From contig JAXIVH010000028.1 in assembly GCA_036785325.1 (NCBI GenBank), positions 2,445,143-2,509,142 on the forward strand: 64,000 nt of DNA, read 5' to 3'. This DNA is from Urophycis tenuis (Eukaryota > Chordata > Actinopteri > Gadiformes > Phycidae). The translations under genes were made by a program, and so were the position numbers. Positions 1-11,455 of this stretch are shown here, one piece after another. Position 1 is the stretch's first letter. Every line of letters begins with the position of its first letter. The notes beneath the pieces are model-generated. The model was not told the DNA's origin, ran no database searches, and saw only the letters and a program-made list of their open reading frames with translations.

Positions 1-408
1 GGGGTCTAGGCTTTGGCGCTGGTAGGTAAAAGGAAGACGCCAGCCCAGCGCTCGCGTGAGGCCTCCGACAGTAGCGGAACCGGAGAACCCCTAGCTGAGA
101 AGCTACACAGCCTAGCATACACTCCTATTACCCGGCCTTATCTGCTGTCACCCCACTGAGCTATCTTCGCCGCCGGCAGCCCTAAACAGCATGCGAACGG
201 CACCCACCCTCAAACCCTTGAGTGTAGCTCGGCGTTAACAACAAAAGCGTCGCTTCCCAGACCACCCACCTGTCGCTGTGCTTGTTCTTTTATCTTTCAC
301 CACTCAGTGATCAGGTGCGACCAATTAATTAACGTAACCCGCTCCTCCCTTAGATCCCTCCTGCCCAAGACAGTCCCAACAATACATCCATCGGCGTCCT
401 TCATTACA
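1..408 (-). repeat. 3' LTR of the gypsy element, cut by the window edge
   Basis: The minus strand reads TGTAATGAAGG directly after the purine tract, and this start has the canonical TG. The LTR continues to base 1, so its far end and target duplication cannot be seen. No second copy lies in the window because the 5' end of the element is missing. Confidence 0.7.
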
Positions 409-452
409 CTCCCCCCTCCCATAGAGCAGACTCGTCCCGAGTCGAAATCATA

Positions 453-2474
453 TCAGTCCATTTCATAGTCCTGTGACCATACTGGAGCCCTCCTTGGTCG
501 TCCTTGGCGTGAGTCTTGGGGCAGGGATGCAGCTAGCTGCATCTCCCCTGCCATTGCCGAATGGCGAGTTGTGGCTGTTTGCATGGGCCCAGCGTGTGAA
601 AGTTCTTGCCCACCTCGGTCCAGTGTAGATGGAGCCGGCTGGTCTCTTGGCCCTTGGGATCCCACTGAGGTAGCGCAGCGTGTTGGCACACTGCTTTCAC
701 CCGCTGTCGGTGAGACTGGGGGTCCCCCGGCTCTGGCCCCAGGCACTACCACCTCGCTCTCTCGACCCGCTGTTGGAGCTAGGATTTGCAGCCGGGTCTC
801 CACAGGTGGGATGCCAGCGGTCAGTGGTCTCTCTGCACCCCCTTGGTTGGTAACCTCTGTCGCTGAAGAAAGACATGGTTTAAGTCGGTTGAAATGCACC
901 ACCATCTCTGTCCCCCCATCCACTGGAACCAATCTATACAGAACTTCTGTTATCCTCTCTGTGACTTTATAAGGACCATTAAACCTTTGTTGTAATTTTG
1001 GGCATAGCACCCTTTTTTAGCTTTCCCCCGGACCCACGCCAAATCCCCTTCAGAATAGTATTGGAACTGTGCTCTGAAGTCATATTCTTCCTTCTGCTTC
1101 CTAGATGCTCTTAGTTGATGGCCTTTCCCAGCCTCCACCACTGTAGACAAAGTCTCAAGTAATCTAGCCACATACTCTGAAGCAGAAGAGAATTGTTCCC
1201 CATTACCAAGGTTAAGAATGACATCCACAGGCAAGACTATCTCTTGTCCAAAGATAACTTTATATGGTGTAAACCCAGTACTGGAGTGAACACTACTTCT
1301 ATAAGCCATCATCACATAAGGCAACAGGATGTCCCAGTTAGCTTGATTATCATCTACAAAGAGAGACAACATGGATGCCAGTGTTCTGTTAAACCTTTCA
1401 ATCATTCCATCAGATTGGGGGTGATAAGCTGTCGTCCTTGTCTTATGGATGTTTAACAACTGACACACCTCCTGAAATAACTTGGATTCAAAGTTAGGGC
1501 CTTGATCAGTATGGATGATCCGGGGGGCTCCAAGGCGGCACACCCACTGTTCCACCAACAACTGGGCCACAGTTTCGGCTTCCTGATTAGGAAGGGGAAA
1601 CGCCTCTGTCCATTTTGAAAAGTAATCCCCAATAACTACAATGTATTTGTTTTTTTGGGGGGTTTCGGGGAGGGGTCCCAAGATGTCCACCGCCACCCGT
1701 TCGTATGGCCTTTGTTAAAGGAGTTCTGTTCTTATACAGGACTACTGAGGTGTCACTGACGCGGGTAGTGGCTAGGCTGACGCGCTAGATGTTACCTGAA
1801 GTTAATTGATTGCTACACTGTTGACTCAACTGTGCATCCAAGAAAACGCCTGTAAACAGTCCCCAAGTCGAATCAAGGTGAATGATCCATTTATTCCATT
1901 GAGTTCATTGTAACAGGTTAGGCACAGTATTCACTAGTCAGACCACCAGCGGTAGCGTAGCGTAGCTTTAGCGTTCAAAACCCTTTGCCCTTCGGGATCG
2001 GACACCTGACCAACAACACCTTAGTTCCTACCTATATACCCGGTAAATTAACGCGCGACATGCGCTACCCCTTGGAAAACAAAAACATTGCACCCAAAAA
2101 TGAACCATACATTTTGGCGCCTACAGCCTTGATGCTACCACAGATTGGAGTGGGGCTCGCCACGGTCTTCCTGCAGATTTTCGGGACCCGCAATCCACAC
2201 ATTCCCTGCACCATCGTTTCACATCCCCAAACCAGCCCAGCCAATAGAAACGGTCTTTTTCTTTTGCTTGTAGTTTCTGTATTCCAAAGTGACCACCCGT
2301 ACTATCATTATGTAACTGCCTTAAGATTGTTGACACCATTGCAGTGGGAACAACCACCTGGACCTGGTTTGCAGCATCCGAGTTGGGTGGGGGAAACCTC
2401 ACCAATCGTGAGCCCTGCATTTTTATCTGGGACCACACAGGTGCATACTTATGCAGATCATCCGGTGGTTGCAA
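453..2474 (-). pseudogene. gypsy integrase, split by a solo LTR
   Basis: The first part (2126-2474) holds the H-H-C-C zinc domain (LHNDSTGGHFG and CRECVDCGSRK). The catalytic core (950-1710) has an aspartate in VDILGPLP, a second in IHTDQGPNF and the glutamate in DGMIERFNRTL, so the D-D-E triad is intact. The C-terminal part (453-1010) has the GPYKVTE and VVHFNRLKP signature of gypsy integrase tails. The zinc domain and core are separated by a 413-bp solo LTR; with the insert and one target copy ignored, the frame is continuous across the site. A further frame change lies near 950-1010. Confidence 0.88.
1713..2125 (+). mobile_element. Solo LTR inserted in the gypsy integrase
   Basis: The segment starts TGTTAAAGGAG and ends GGCGCCTACA, so it has TG...CA ends. 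It is flanked by the perfect 5-bp direct repeat GCCTT at 1708-1712 and 2126-2130. The 5-bp target duplication and the absence of internal coding sequence identify a solo LTR left by recombination between two LTRs. Its family is unknown, and it is not the LTR of the host element (compare 1-408). Strand is arbitrary. Confidence 0.88.
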
Positions 2475-4125
2475 ATGAGTCTCTCCCTTGCTTTTAGCAA
2501 AATTATCTTCTGTAGGTCGACATCCTCTCTCTGAGCCTGAGCCAACTCATCCCCTTCCCACCCTTGGGTTCCCTTGGGAGACACGGTTTGTACCGCAGCT
2601 ATTACAGGCGCCCCACATGTCTGTGGGACTGGCTCAGAGACCCTTGGAGTCGGCAAGTAAGCCGGCAGCCTCGAGAGCGCGTCGGCGTTGGTATGACCTC
2701 GTCCCGGGCGGTGAACAATGTTATATTGGAAGCTAGCCAGCTGCTCCACCCACCTGGCTAACTGTCCCTCCAACCCTTGGAAATTATGCAGCCACCTCAA
2801 GGAGCTATGATCTGTCCACGGGACAAATTCCTTACCCAACAAATAGTGTTTGAAGTGCTTTATGAAAGTAACCATGCTTAACAGCTCTTTCTTTGTGGTT
2901 GCATATTTCTTTTCCTGTTTCGTTAAAGCTCTGCTGGCATATGCTATGACCTGCTCACACACCCCTTCTTCTTGTGACAACACAGCCCCAATACCTGCAT
3001 CACTAGCATCGGTATCTAAAATGAATGTTTTAGAGGGATCAGGATATACCAGAACAGAGGCCGACATTAAACTCAATTTCAGCTGTTCAAAAGCTGTTTG
3101 GCATGTCTCTGTCCATTTAAAACGCCTGCCTTTCTCAGTAAGCCGGTGGAGGGGCCGAGCAATCTCTGCAAACCCCCTTACAAACCTCCGATAATAAGAG
3201 GCTAAACCCACAAAGCTCCTCACCTCTGTCTGATTTTTGGGCACTGGCCACTGACGTACAGCCTCTACTTTTACAGGATCTGCCTTCACACCCTTGAGGA
3301 AATAATGTGCCCCAAATACTGCACCTGAGTGGCAAACAAATGACACTTAGCGGGCTTGACTTTAAGGTCAGCCTGACGTAGTTTTGTCAAAACTTCGTCC
3401 AGGCGGCCTAAATGTTCTTGAAACGTTCATCCAGAAATAATTATGTCGTCCAGGTACACTAGACAGGTGGTCCACTGAAGATCGGCCAGCACCAGATCCA
3501 TCAGTCGCTGAAATGTACTAGGACCATTACAAAGACCAAAACTAAGAACATTAAATTCGAATAGGCCTTGCCGAGTGATAAAAGCAGTCTTATGTTTATC
3601 CCTGGGATCCAACTCAACTTGCCAATAGCAACTGGCTAAATCGAGAGTAGGGAACCAACAAGCTTTATTCAGACTGTCAAGCGCATCATCAATCCATGGC
3701 AATGGATACGCGTCTTTCCGGGTTACATCATTTAACTTCCGGTAATCCACACAAAACCGGAGGCCACCATCACGCTTGCGCACCAGAACTACTGGTGCTG
3801 CCCATGGACTATGCGAAGGTTGAATTATGTTATTTGCCAACATTTGCTTTAACTGGTCAGACACCTCCTGTTGTAAATGAAGGGGAACACGACGGGGTGG
3901 CAACTTCACAGGTTTCACAGCCCCTGTATCAATGTGGTGCAGTGTCAGGTGAGTTCTCCCCAAATCCCCCTCCCCCTCACTAAACACAGACATATTTCTT
4001 TGTAATAAGTCCCGGATAGCTGTTAAGTCAGATGGAGCAAAATCATTCTGCTGTAAACCAAAATATGCAGCAAGCTTGTCAACAGACAACCTTGCTGCAG
4101 TTGGGCTCAAGCTCAGTTGAGCCAT
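2423..4125 (-). pseudogene. gypsy reverse transcriptase and RNase H
   Basis: The piece at 3427-4125 is the RT palm and fingers: it has VLVRKRDGGLRFCVDYRKLN, a QGLFEFNVLSFGLCNGPSTF segment and the catalytic YLDD (VYLDDIIISG). A TGA follows immediately, which fits a CpG-decay stop. The piece at 2423-3346 continues with the RT connection (FVGLASYYRRFVRGFAEIA) and RNase H (FILDTDASDAGIGAVLS, then a TTKKELLS segment and TDHSSLRWL), so the acidic catalytic residues remain visible. The role is copying element RNA into DNA. It is inactive as it stands because of the stop and frame change near 3350-3427. Confidence 0.9.
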
Positions 4126-5150
4126 CCTCCTCCTCTCCCATGCCTAAAGGTTCAGCTTTACAGCCCACCTCAATGTCAGTGTGTAAAGTTCCCAGCCTCA
4201 TACCTTCCCTTAATGTAAGGGCATCCTTAGTTACATCAATAACTCTTATCGGCAACTTCCCCCTTTCCACTCCACAGACCACCCGAGCAATCATTACATC
4301 ACATTGGTTTGAGAGTGTGTCTGATGGTTCTAACATACCCTCATAGCTGGGCCGGAATAAATTATCCACCTTCCAGCAATGATTGCCTCACTGCGTGGGG
4401 GAATTACAGTGTCTTCCAGGACAATCACTGTCTGGGGTTTATCCATATCTGCCGGAACAATCAGGGGAAGCATTTTACCAATTATTCGACACTCCTTTTT
4501 ACCAAAGTCAACCACTACCCCATATTTACTCAAAAAGTCACAGCACCAGGAGAATATCATGAGAAGGCACATCAGCTACTGGCGACTCAGCAATTAATGC
4601 CAATGACTCAAACTGACAGACTGTTTGCCATTTCCCCAATATCCCCAGTAACTCTCCATTAGCTGCAGAAACATCACCGTGATGTCCACAGACAGTTCTG
4701 TTCCCCCCTCAGTGATTTCGAGCCAAAGCTGTTTTGGTATTACTGATAATGTTGCCCCACTATCTACCAACAGAAGGGAGTCCGACGCACCTATTTTGGC
4801 TCCGATGTATCCTGAGCCACCCTGGTTGCTTGCAGAGGCCACATATGTACCAAAGCGCCTGGGGGCAGGCAGTGGGCCTACGGTACCTGCCCCCTGTAGT
4901 TACCCTGCAAATATGGGCAGTCTTGTTTTATGTGTCTCGTACACCCACACTCCCAACAACCACCTTCCCCTCCTCTGGCTTGATTGGCAGGCCCTTGTGA
5001 AAGACTACGGTCCCCAGAATCTCGCCCAGGATTCCCTGAAAATGTCATTGAAGTAGTGTTTTTAATAGACTGTTGAATATTACCCACTGATGTACGAAGA
5101 GATTTTACTTCCTGCCTCAATTCCTCCACCATCCCTAGCATCACTTCCAT
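4079..5150 (-). pseudogene. gypsy gag C-terminus and aspartic protease region
   Basis: The piece at 4878-5150 carries one CCHC knuckle (CWECGCTRHIKQDC, spacing C-x2-C-x4-H-x4-C) after a short heptad-like segment; this is the nucleic-acid-binding end of Gag. The piece at 4594-4842 contains LLVDSGATLSVIP, the active-site D-S-G of a retropepsin-like protease that would cut the polyprotein. The pieces at 4330-4572 and 4079-4369 continue between protease and RT in shifted frames. Frame changes between the pieces show it is no longer one polyprotein. Gag capsid sequence is absent. Confidence 0.82.
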
Positions 5151-6084
5151 TTGTTAATCACTTTTTGGTTTAGAAAAGCGGAGATGCCAACCAGGTGCTC
5201 AGCGGGAGGTAATCAAGAGTAGGTAGTGATCGGTGCTCTTGGATCAAGAGGAAAATATCAGATGCAAAAAGAAGGAGGATCCAGACACTCGAGAGGAGGG
5301 TGAAGATCAAAAAAGCGTTTTTATTTACTCATGGCTTAAAAAATAGGATGCCAACATGTTTTGAAGCAAAACTTCTTCATCAGGACATCACTCATCAAAC
5401 AACCAGCATTCAGACCTTCACCTTATATAGACCCAGGTGATAGGACACAGGTGCACTCAATACATGCCTGATTAGTCAATTGAATCAATTAGTCAATCAG
5501 GGCAGATAATGTGACACAGACCAGAAACAAGATAAAAAGCCTACACAGTAGGCCAAAATGAGAAAGAAAAGAAATGTAGGCTAAACAGGTAGATGCATAT
5601 ACAACAGTAAATAAAATAAGTAAGCTACGCAAAACATTCAAAGAAAACACATAAAGTCAATGTCCTCATTAAGACCAGGGTTGTTCAAAGCATCGAGACA
5701 ATGTATCCAAAAAGTCTCTCCGTGAGTTTTAATAGACAATCGCCACCCCTAATTACTGGGTTAATATGTTCTAAACCAATGGTTCTCAATCTGTGGTACG
5801 CGTACCACCGGTGGTACGCGAGCGCCTTCTAGTGGTACGCGGAGTATGTACGATTTTTTTTATAAAGTTGAAGCAATCGTTAAGGTCCCATATTATGCAA
5901 AATGCACTTTAGAGCGGTTTTCTATCAATAATATGCATCCCCGGCCCGTCTACAATCCCTCCTGATCTAAAAAAAGTTCATCCTCTCCTTTTTTTGCTTT
6001 CTCAGTCTTTAGAAAATGTGCGCTAAAACAGGCTGGTTGAAAATGGTCTGCTACTGACATCAGCAACAGACTCCGGTTGGCACA

Positions 6085-6378
6085 ATGGCGAAGGTACGAG
6101 CTGGAAGAAGTGGTTGCTCTGTTGTTGGCTGCACAAATAAGCACACAACTCTTTATAAACCTCCCTCTTCGGAGGTTCTGAGGACTCAATGGGTGAATTT
6201 CATTTTTGATGGTGATGTCCCTACAGCAGTTCCCAAAGTGCTGTATGTGTGTGCTAACCTTTTCACGTCAGACTGCTTCATCAACGAGGGACAGTATAAA
6301 ACAAGATTTGCTAAATCCCTGCGGATTAAAAATGGATCGGTACCAACTGTCCGCGATCCAACTACGAACGCGGAAGCT
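6085..6378 (+). CDS. THAP-like zinc-finger first exon inside the hAT
   Basis: The frame starts MAKVRAGRSGCSVVGCTNKH and resembles a THAP domain: C-x4-C near residue 11, then VLYVCANLFTSDCF near residue 55, which matches the usual VCxxHF signature. The position expected to hold the zinc-binding histidine is leucine (CANL), so the C2CH site looks incomplete. The exon is exactly 98 codons and ends at a consensus GTAAGT donor at 6379, in phase 0. Downstream exons were not found; nested insertions start about 80-200 bp further on. It could be an element gene or a captured one. Confidence 0.7.
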
Positions 6379-6901
6379 GTAAGTTTGAACATTTTATTCT
6401 GATTTACTGTACTGTTGGGCCGCGACATAGTCTCCTTATACTAAAGTTACGTTAAAACTAGGGCCGGGACTTTAACGCGTTCATTAAGATGAATGAATGA
6501 CACAAAAATAACGCATTTTAATCGCCCTTATTTTTGCACCGTGGAACGTTTATCACTGGGTGAGTTTCAGGTTTACCGATTTGGCGAACCGTGAGCACTA
6601 CAGCTGGGCCTTCACCTCAGTCATCACCGCTGAGAAAATAAATCTTCACGGAAAAAAGCAACAGTACGATGAATTGAAAGGGTTAAACAAATGCAATCCG
6701 ACTTTAATTAACGATGACGAGGATGTAAACAAATAGACCATAACATCGATAACATTGTCCGCAACAAGAAACATCTCAAAATTAAAGAAACATACATAAA
6801 TATATTCTAAAGCCAAAATCTGGAAATATAAAATGAAGTCACCCAGAGTGTCACCCCATGACGCTGCTGACACGGACACCGAGGCTCATTTCATCACCCC
6901 A

Positions 6902-7583
6902 AAAGCCTAGTTTATACTTCTCCGACTGCGTAATCCGTCATCCGTCTGCGTAACTACGGACACCCCTCGAGCCCTCATACTTCTCCGTCGTGGTGACGGA
7001 TACGTAATGCAATTTCCGGCTTGACCAGTATGGGTCGCTACGCAAGACTGGCCATGACATTCAAGCAAATAAGTACAAAAGGGAAAATTAGTTCACAGGG
7101 GTTCAATTATTAAATAGACAAGGGGATACGTTATAAATGAAATGCTTTTAAAAGTAAAAACCGTACACAAACTTGCAATTTGCCACCGTCTCTTTTAAGT
7201 TTCACAAGTTCAAGTAGGTCGGCTTGCATTTTGGAGCTTTATGCGTCCATATAGTAAAGCGTATATATGTAGCGTATATATATAGCGTATATATAGCGTA
7301 TAAAGCGTATACATAAATGGCGCGGCCAGTGTTTACGTTGTGATAGAAGTCGATAGCGATAGAATGTGATTCATTGTGAGTCATTCATGTGTAAATGACG
7401 TGTTTAGAGGACCAATCGCAGCCCTTGCGGTCTCCGTTGTACATAGACGGAGTGACGGATACTTAAAAAATATTTCAGGCCGACGGAGACGACGGAGAGG
7501 CTCTCCGCCAGGCTCTCCGTCGACGGAGAGGGCTCTCCGTATCCGTCGTCCGTCACTTTACGCAGAAGTATAAACTAGGCTTT
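6902..7583. mobile_element. 682-bp MITE with about 19-bp terminal inverted repeats
   Basis: The left end is AAAGCCTAGTTTATACTTCT and the right end is its complement (AGAAGTATAAACTAGGCTTT) at 7564-7583. Subterminal sequence is rich in CCGTC/GACGG motifs, so the ends can fold further. There is no coding capacity. The GTTTATACTTC core is shared with the long-TIR element at 27650-28747, suggesting related families. The superfamily is not determined and the target duplication is unclear. Confidence 0.82.
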
Positions 7584-8079
7584 AGGTTTTCAAACTGACC
7601 GTCGCTTGCAGGTGTGCCGCAGAACCTTGATGTCGGTGGGCTGACTTTGTCAGATTTGTAAGGCTGACAAATTCAGCGCTTTTTCAGTTGTAAAAAGCAA
7701 ACAACTCCACCAGTACAGACTGTTTGTTTTATAACAGCCCGCCATCCATGGATATCGCTGATCATTTTCGGTCTTGAAATGCCTTTCCACTTTCTTAACC
7801 TTTTTTTTTTTTTATTGGTCTTCCGTTTTTTTATTATTTATAGTTTTTCTGTGAAAGCACGCCTTGAAAAAGGCCATCCGATCAAGCTAGCCACAACGTA
7901 ATTCTCCTCTGACGCCATTTAACTTTCAATCTCAATCTCTCAACCACTCTGCCAAGTTGTACCTATGTGACAGAGTGGTGAGAACGGTTGAGACTCAGCC
8001 ACTATGTGATAGGTTAGGACTTCGTGAAGGCTAGAGTCCCTTAAGGAATTCATTGTGGTCTTTCTTCAGTGCGTTTAGA

Positions 8080-8850
8080 AAAAGGACTGTGATTTACTAT
8101 GCATCCATCAGTAGAGTAGGTTTGGGATAAGCAAGAACAGTTAAATAGTGATAGAACTATTGTGTATATATTTATATGTATATGTATATGTATGTATATA
8201 TATAATATATATATGTATATTATATGTGTAGTCAATTGACAAATCATTGTCAGTCACCTGTTGCTCTGCCTCAATGAAGAGTTTAGGGGGGGGGGGGGGG
8301 GGGAAGAGGAAATATCAGTTTATTGCTACCAACGAATGTACAGGTTTAGTAAAAAAAAAAAACAATATAACTTATAATATATTTATAAGGAAGAGGAGGT
8401 AACAAACTGATATAATTACATTTATTTCTTTGAAATCAAATATTAGAACACAATTTTCATTATGCTGTTGGGAGTCCAGATTTATTGTTATCACCTGTTA
8501 TTCTGCCTAACTCAAGTATGAAAGTTAAAAGAAAGAAAGTATCACAGGTAGAAATGTACAGAATGTACATGGTTTATTAGAGACAGCAGGTCAAAGCAAT
8601 TAACAGAAGCTTATAGCCTATATTTATAAGGAAGAGAATATGTAACAGTTAACAAACAGTGATAGAACTGTATTTTCAATAAATTCAACTGAAAATGTAA
8701 TTCATTTGCTACGGATTTCTTATTAGAACACACATATGTTACTGTGAGTCAGACCTATTACGTAGTAGTCAATTGAAAAATTACTGTCATCTGTCAGTCT
8801 GCCTCACTCATGTCTTTAAGTAAAAAATCAACAGAAATATTACGATTTTA
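8080..8850. repeat. Diverged tandem repeat, about 260-285-bp unit, about 3 copies
   Basis: Recurring blocks include GTCAATTGA..AAAT..TGTCA with CTGTT..TCTGCCT (8231, about 8482, 8767), TTTATAAGGAAGAG (about 8380 and 8623) and AACGAATGTACAGGTTTAGT (8333), which recurs once more at 11477 beyond the LINE. An AT-rich microsatellite (8160-8226) and an uninterrupted run of G (8286-8303) lie inside. There is no coding content. Confidence 0.55.
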
Positions 8851-9099
8851 ATGCTAGATTCAAGATTCAAGTATCTTTATTGTCAAATGTGCTACATGGC
8901 AGGCATATAGCACAGATGAAATTGCAGTCCTCTCAGACCTGGTGCAAAATAAACAATGGACAGACAAACGGACACCGTACAGACAAAAACACAGAAACAC
9001 AGAAAAGTACGAAAAAGTGAGGTAGTGCGTTGATAAATGGAAAATTGAATAGTGCAAAAAAAAATAGTGCAAAATATATTTAGATCGTCTGTAGATCGT

Positions 9100-9907
9100 C
9101 TCATCGCCGTTGTTGATGAGACCCATCACAGTCGTGTCATCCGCAAACTTGATGAAGATGTTGGAGCTGGATGTTGGTGTGCAGTCGTGGGTCAGCAGGG
9201 TGAATAGGAGGGGGCTCAGCACACATCCTTGGGGGGCCCCCGTGTTCAGTGTGATGGTGCTGGAGGTGCTGCTGCCGACCCGAACAGTCTGTGGTCTTCC
9301 CGTCAGGAAGTCCAACAGCCAGTTGCACAGGGAGGTGTTGAGTCCCAGCTGGTCCAGTTTGTGAATGAGCTGCTGGGGGATGATTGTGTTGAATGCTGAG
9401 CTGAAGTCGATGAACAGCATTCTGACATATGAGTCTTTTGAATCCAGGTGGGTGAGGGCAGAGTGGAGGGCAGAGGAGATGGCATCATCGGTCGAACGAT
9501 TGGACCGATATGCGAACTGGAAAGGGTCCAGGGTGGGGGGGAGGGCAGACTTGATGTGTTGCATGACTAGCCGCTCGAAGCACTTCATGAGGATGGGAGT
9601 GAGTGCGACTGGGCGGTAGTCATTGTGGCAGGAGGGAGACGACTTTTTCGGCACCGGGATGATGGTGGTGGCTTTGAGGCATGTGGGGACAACAGCCTGG
9701 CTCAGCGAGGTGTTGAAGATGTCCGTGAAGACATCTGTGAGCTCCTCAGCACAGTCCCTCAGTACACGACCGGGAATGTTGTCGGGACCAGAGGCTTTCC
9801 GTGGGTGTGTCCCTTTGAGGGATCGCCTCACGCTATCTGGGGATAGCGTCAACACCTGGTCGCCGGGAGAGGGTGGGGTCTTCTGTGCCGGGGTGCTGTT
9901 GTCTGCC
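9100..9907 (-). pseudogene. LINE reverse transcriptase, C-terminus deleted
   Basis: Motifs include KASGPDNIPGRVL, IIPVPKKSSPSCHNDYRPVA, MLFIDFSSAFNT, TGAPQGCVLSPLLFT and the catalytic FADDTTVMG. After GDETIYRR the sequence becomes AT-rich 3'-UTR-like, and the region present in the related copy at 36176 (FKYLGVHI through FFPTAV) is missing. The catalytic palm is present but the polymerase is incomplete. Confidence 0.88.
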
Positions 9908-11455
9908 TCAAAGGGCGAAGAAGTCGTTCAGCTCGTTCAGCAGAGGGGTGGAGCTGTCGCAGGTCTGCGGAGAGGGCTTGTAGTCCGTTAAGGATTGGAT
10001 CCCTCGCCACAGGTTCCTGGAGTCTCTGCTGTTGCTGAAGCGGTCGGCGATCCTCCTGGAGTACCGTCTCTTGGCCTTCCTGATGCCACGTGCCAGGTTG
10101 GCCCTGGCTGCCTTCAGGCCCACCTCGTCTCCAGCTCTGAAGGCGGTGTTCCGAGCCCTCAGGAGTCTGTAGACTTCCCCTGTCAGCCATGGCTTCTGGT
10201 TGGCCCGAATGCGGATGCTCTTGGTGACTGTGACATCATCAATGCATTTCCGCATGTAGGAAGTGACGGTGTCCGTGTACTCCTGGAGGTCTGTAGTGTT
10301 GTTGTAGGTGGCTGCCCGTCTGAACATGCTCCAGTCGGTGATGAGGAAGCAGTCCTGGAGTGTCTCTGAAGACCCCTCAGGCCACACGCGTACCTGCTTT
10401 GTTGTTGGTCTGATGACTTTGACCAGGGGTCTGTAAGCAGGCATTAATATAGTGGTGATGTGGTCTGAGGCTCCTAGGTGGGGCAGGGGGAGGGCTTTGT
10501 AGGCCCCTCTATGCGTGGTGTAAACATTGTCCAGGATATTATTGCCACGTGTGGGAAAGTTGATGTGTCCATGGAGTTGTGGAAACACGCTCTTGGCGTT
10601 TGCATGATTGAAATCCCCAGCCAGGATGAGGAAAGCATCAGGGTGGGCTTTCTGCTGCTCACTGATGTGCTGGTAGAGTTCATACAGCGCCTCGCTCCTG
10701 TTGTTGTTGGAGCCAGGGGGGATGTATATTGCTACCAGGAGTATGGCCCTAAATTCCCTCGGCAGGTAGAATGGCCGGCATTTAATGACCATAAACTCCA
10801 CCAGTGTTGAGCAGTGTGTGCAAACCACAGCAGCGTCACGGCACCAGGCATCACTGATGTAAACACAGAGTCCCCCGCCGCGAGTCTTCCCCCCCTCGAC
10901 GAGCACTCTGTCCGCCCGGTAGCATGTTAGCCCGGCCAGTTGAATGGCACAGTCCGGGACGCTGTCAGTGAGCCATGTTTCCGCAAAAACAAAGGCACAA
11001 CAGTTACTCACGGTTTTGGTGGATGTCTGGAGTAGACGGATGTAATCCAGTTTATTATCCAGCGATCGTACGTTGGCCAGTACGATCGTTGGGATAGCCG
11101 GCCGATGAGGGCTAGCCGCTAGCCTAGCTCGGATACCTCCGCGCTTGCCCCTCTTCTGCTTCCTCATATTCCGCTTGTGGCGCCTCCACTGGCGGCTGGT
11201 TGCAGGAGTGGGGGTCGGTGATTGAGCAGGCCGCTGGAGCAGATCGCAGTCGCGTAGTATTTCCGCGACTGCTGGATTTATGTCCATATTTGTAGTTCTG
11301 CCGATGGCGAGCAGAAACTCATGGGAGTATGTGTGTTTCGGGACATAAAGACGCGACGATGACGGACATGTGCACGTATGTACACCACACAAAAAACATA
11401 AAAACACCGATTCGACGGGAGAGAGAGGAGCCGCTGCGTGTGTACGCGCCGCCAT
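9908..11455 (-). pseudogene. LINE apurinic-type endonuclease region
   Basis: Endonuclease motifs in order are LANVRSLDNKLD, VFAETWLTDSVPD, GGGLCVYI, LILAGDFNHAN and GASDHITT, the Mg-dependent APE fold that nicks the target. Downstream linker sequence (KPWLTGEVYRLLRARNTAFRAG) is typical of fish Rex1/L2 pols. The frame ends with LNDFFAL at 9908; the RT continues in the next frame, so a single indel separates them. No CCHC or ORF1-like protein was seen upstream. Confidence 0.87.

Larger units (their letters stand above)
1..5160 (-). mobile_element. Ty3/gypsy LTR retrotransposon, 5' truncated, running off the left edge
   Basis: Read on the minus strand, the order is gag zinc knuckle, protease, RT, RNase H, integrase, polypurine tract and 3' LTR, which is the Ty3/gypsy order. 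The purine-rich tract (complement of 409-421) lies just before TGTAATG, taken as the LTR start. The N-terminal gag and the 5' LTR are missing: beyond about 5160 the sequence changes to the 3' end of a Penelope-like element. The pol frame is broken by a few stops and shifts and by a nested solo LTR. Placement in Ty3/gypsy is firm from domain order; the clade is not determined. Confidence 0.9.
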
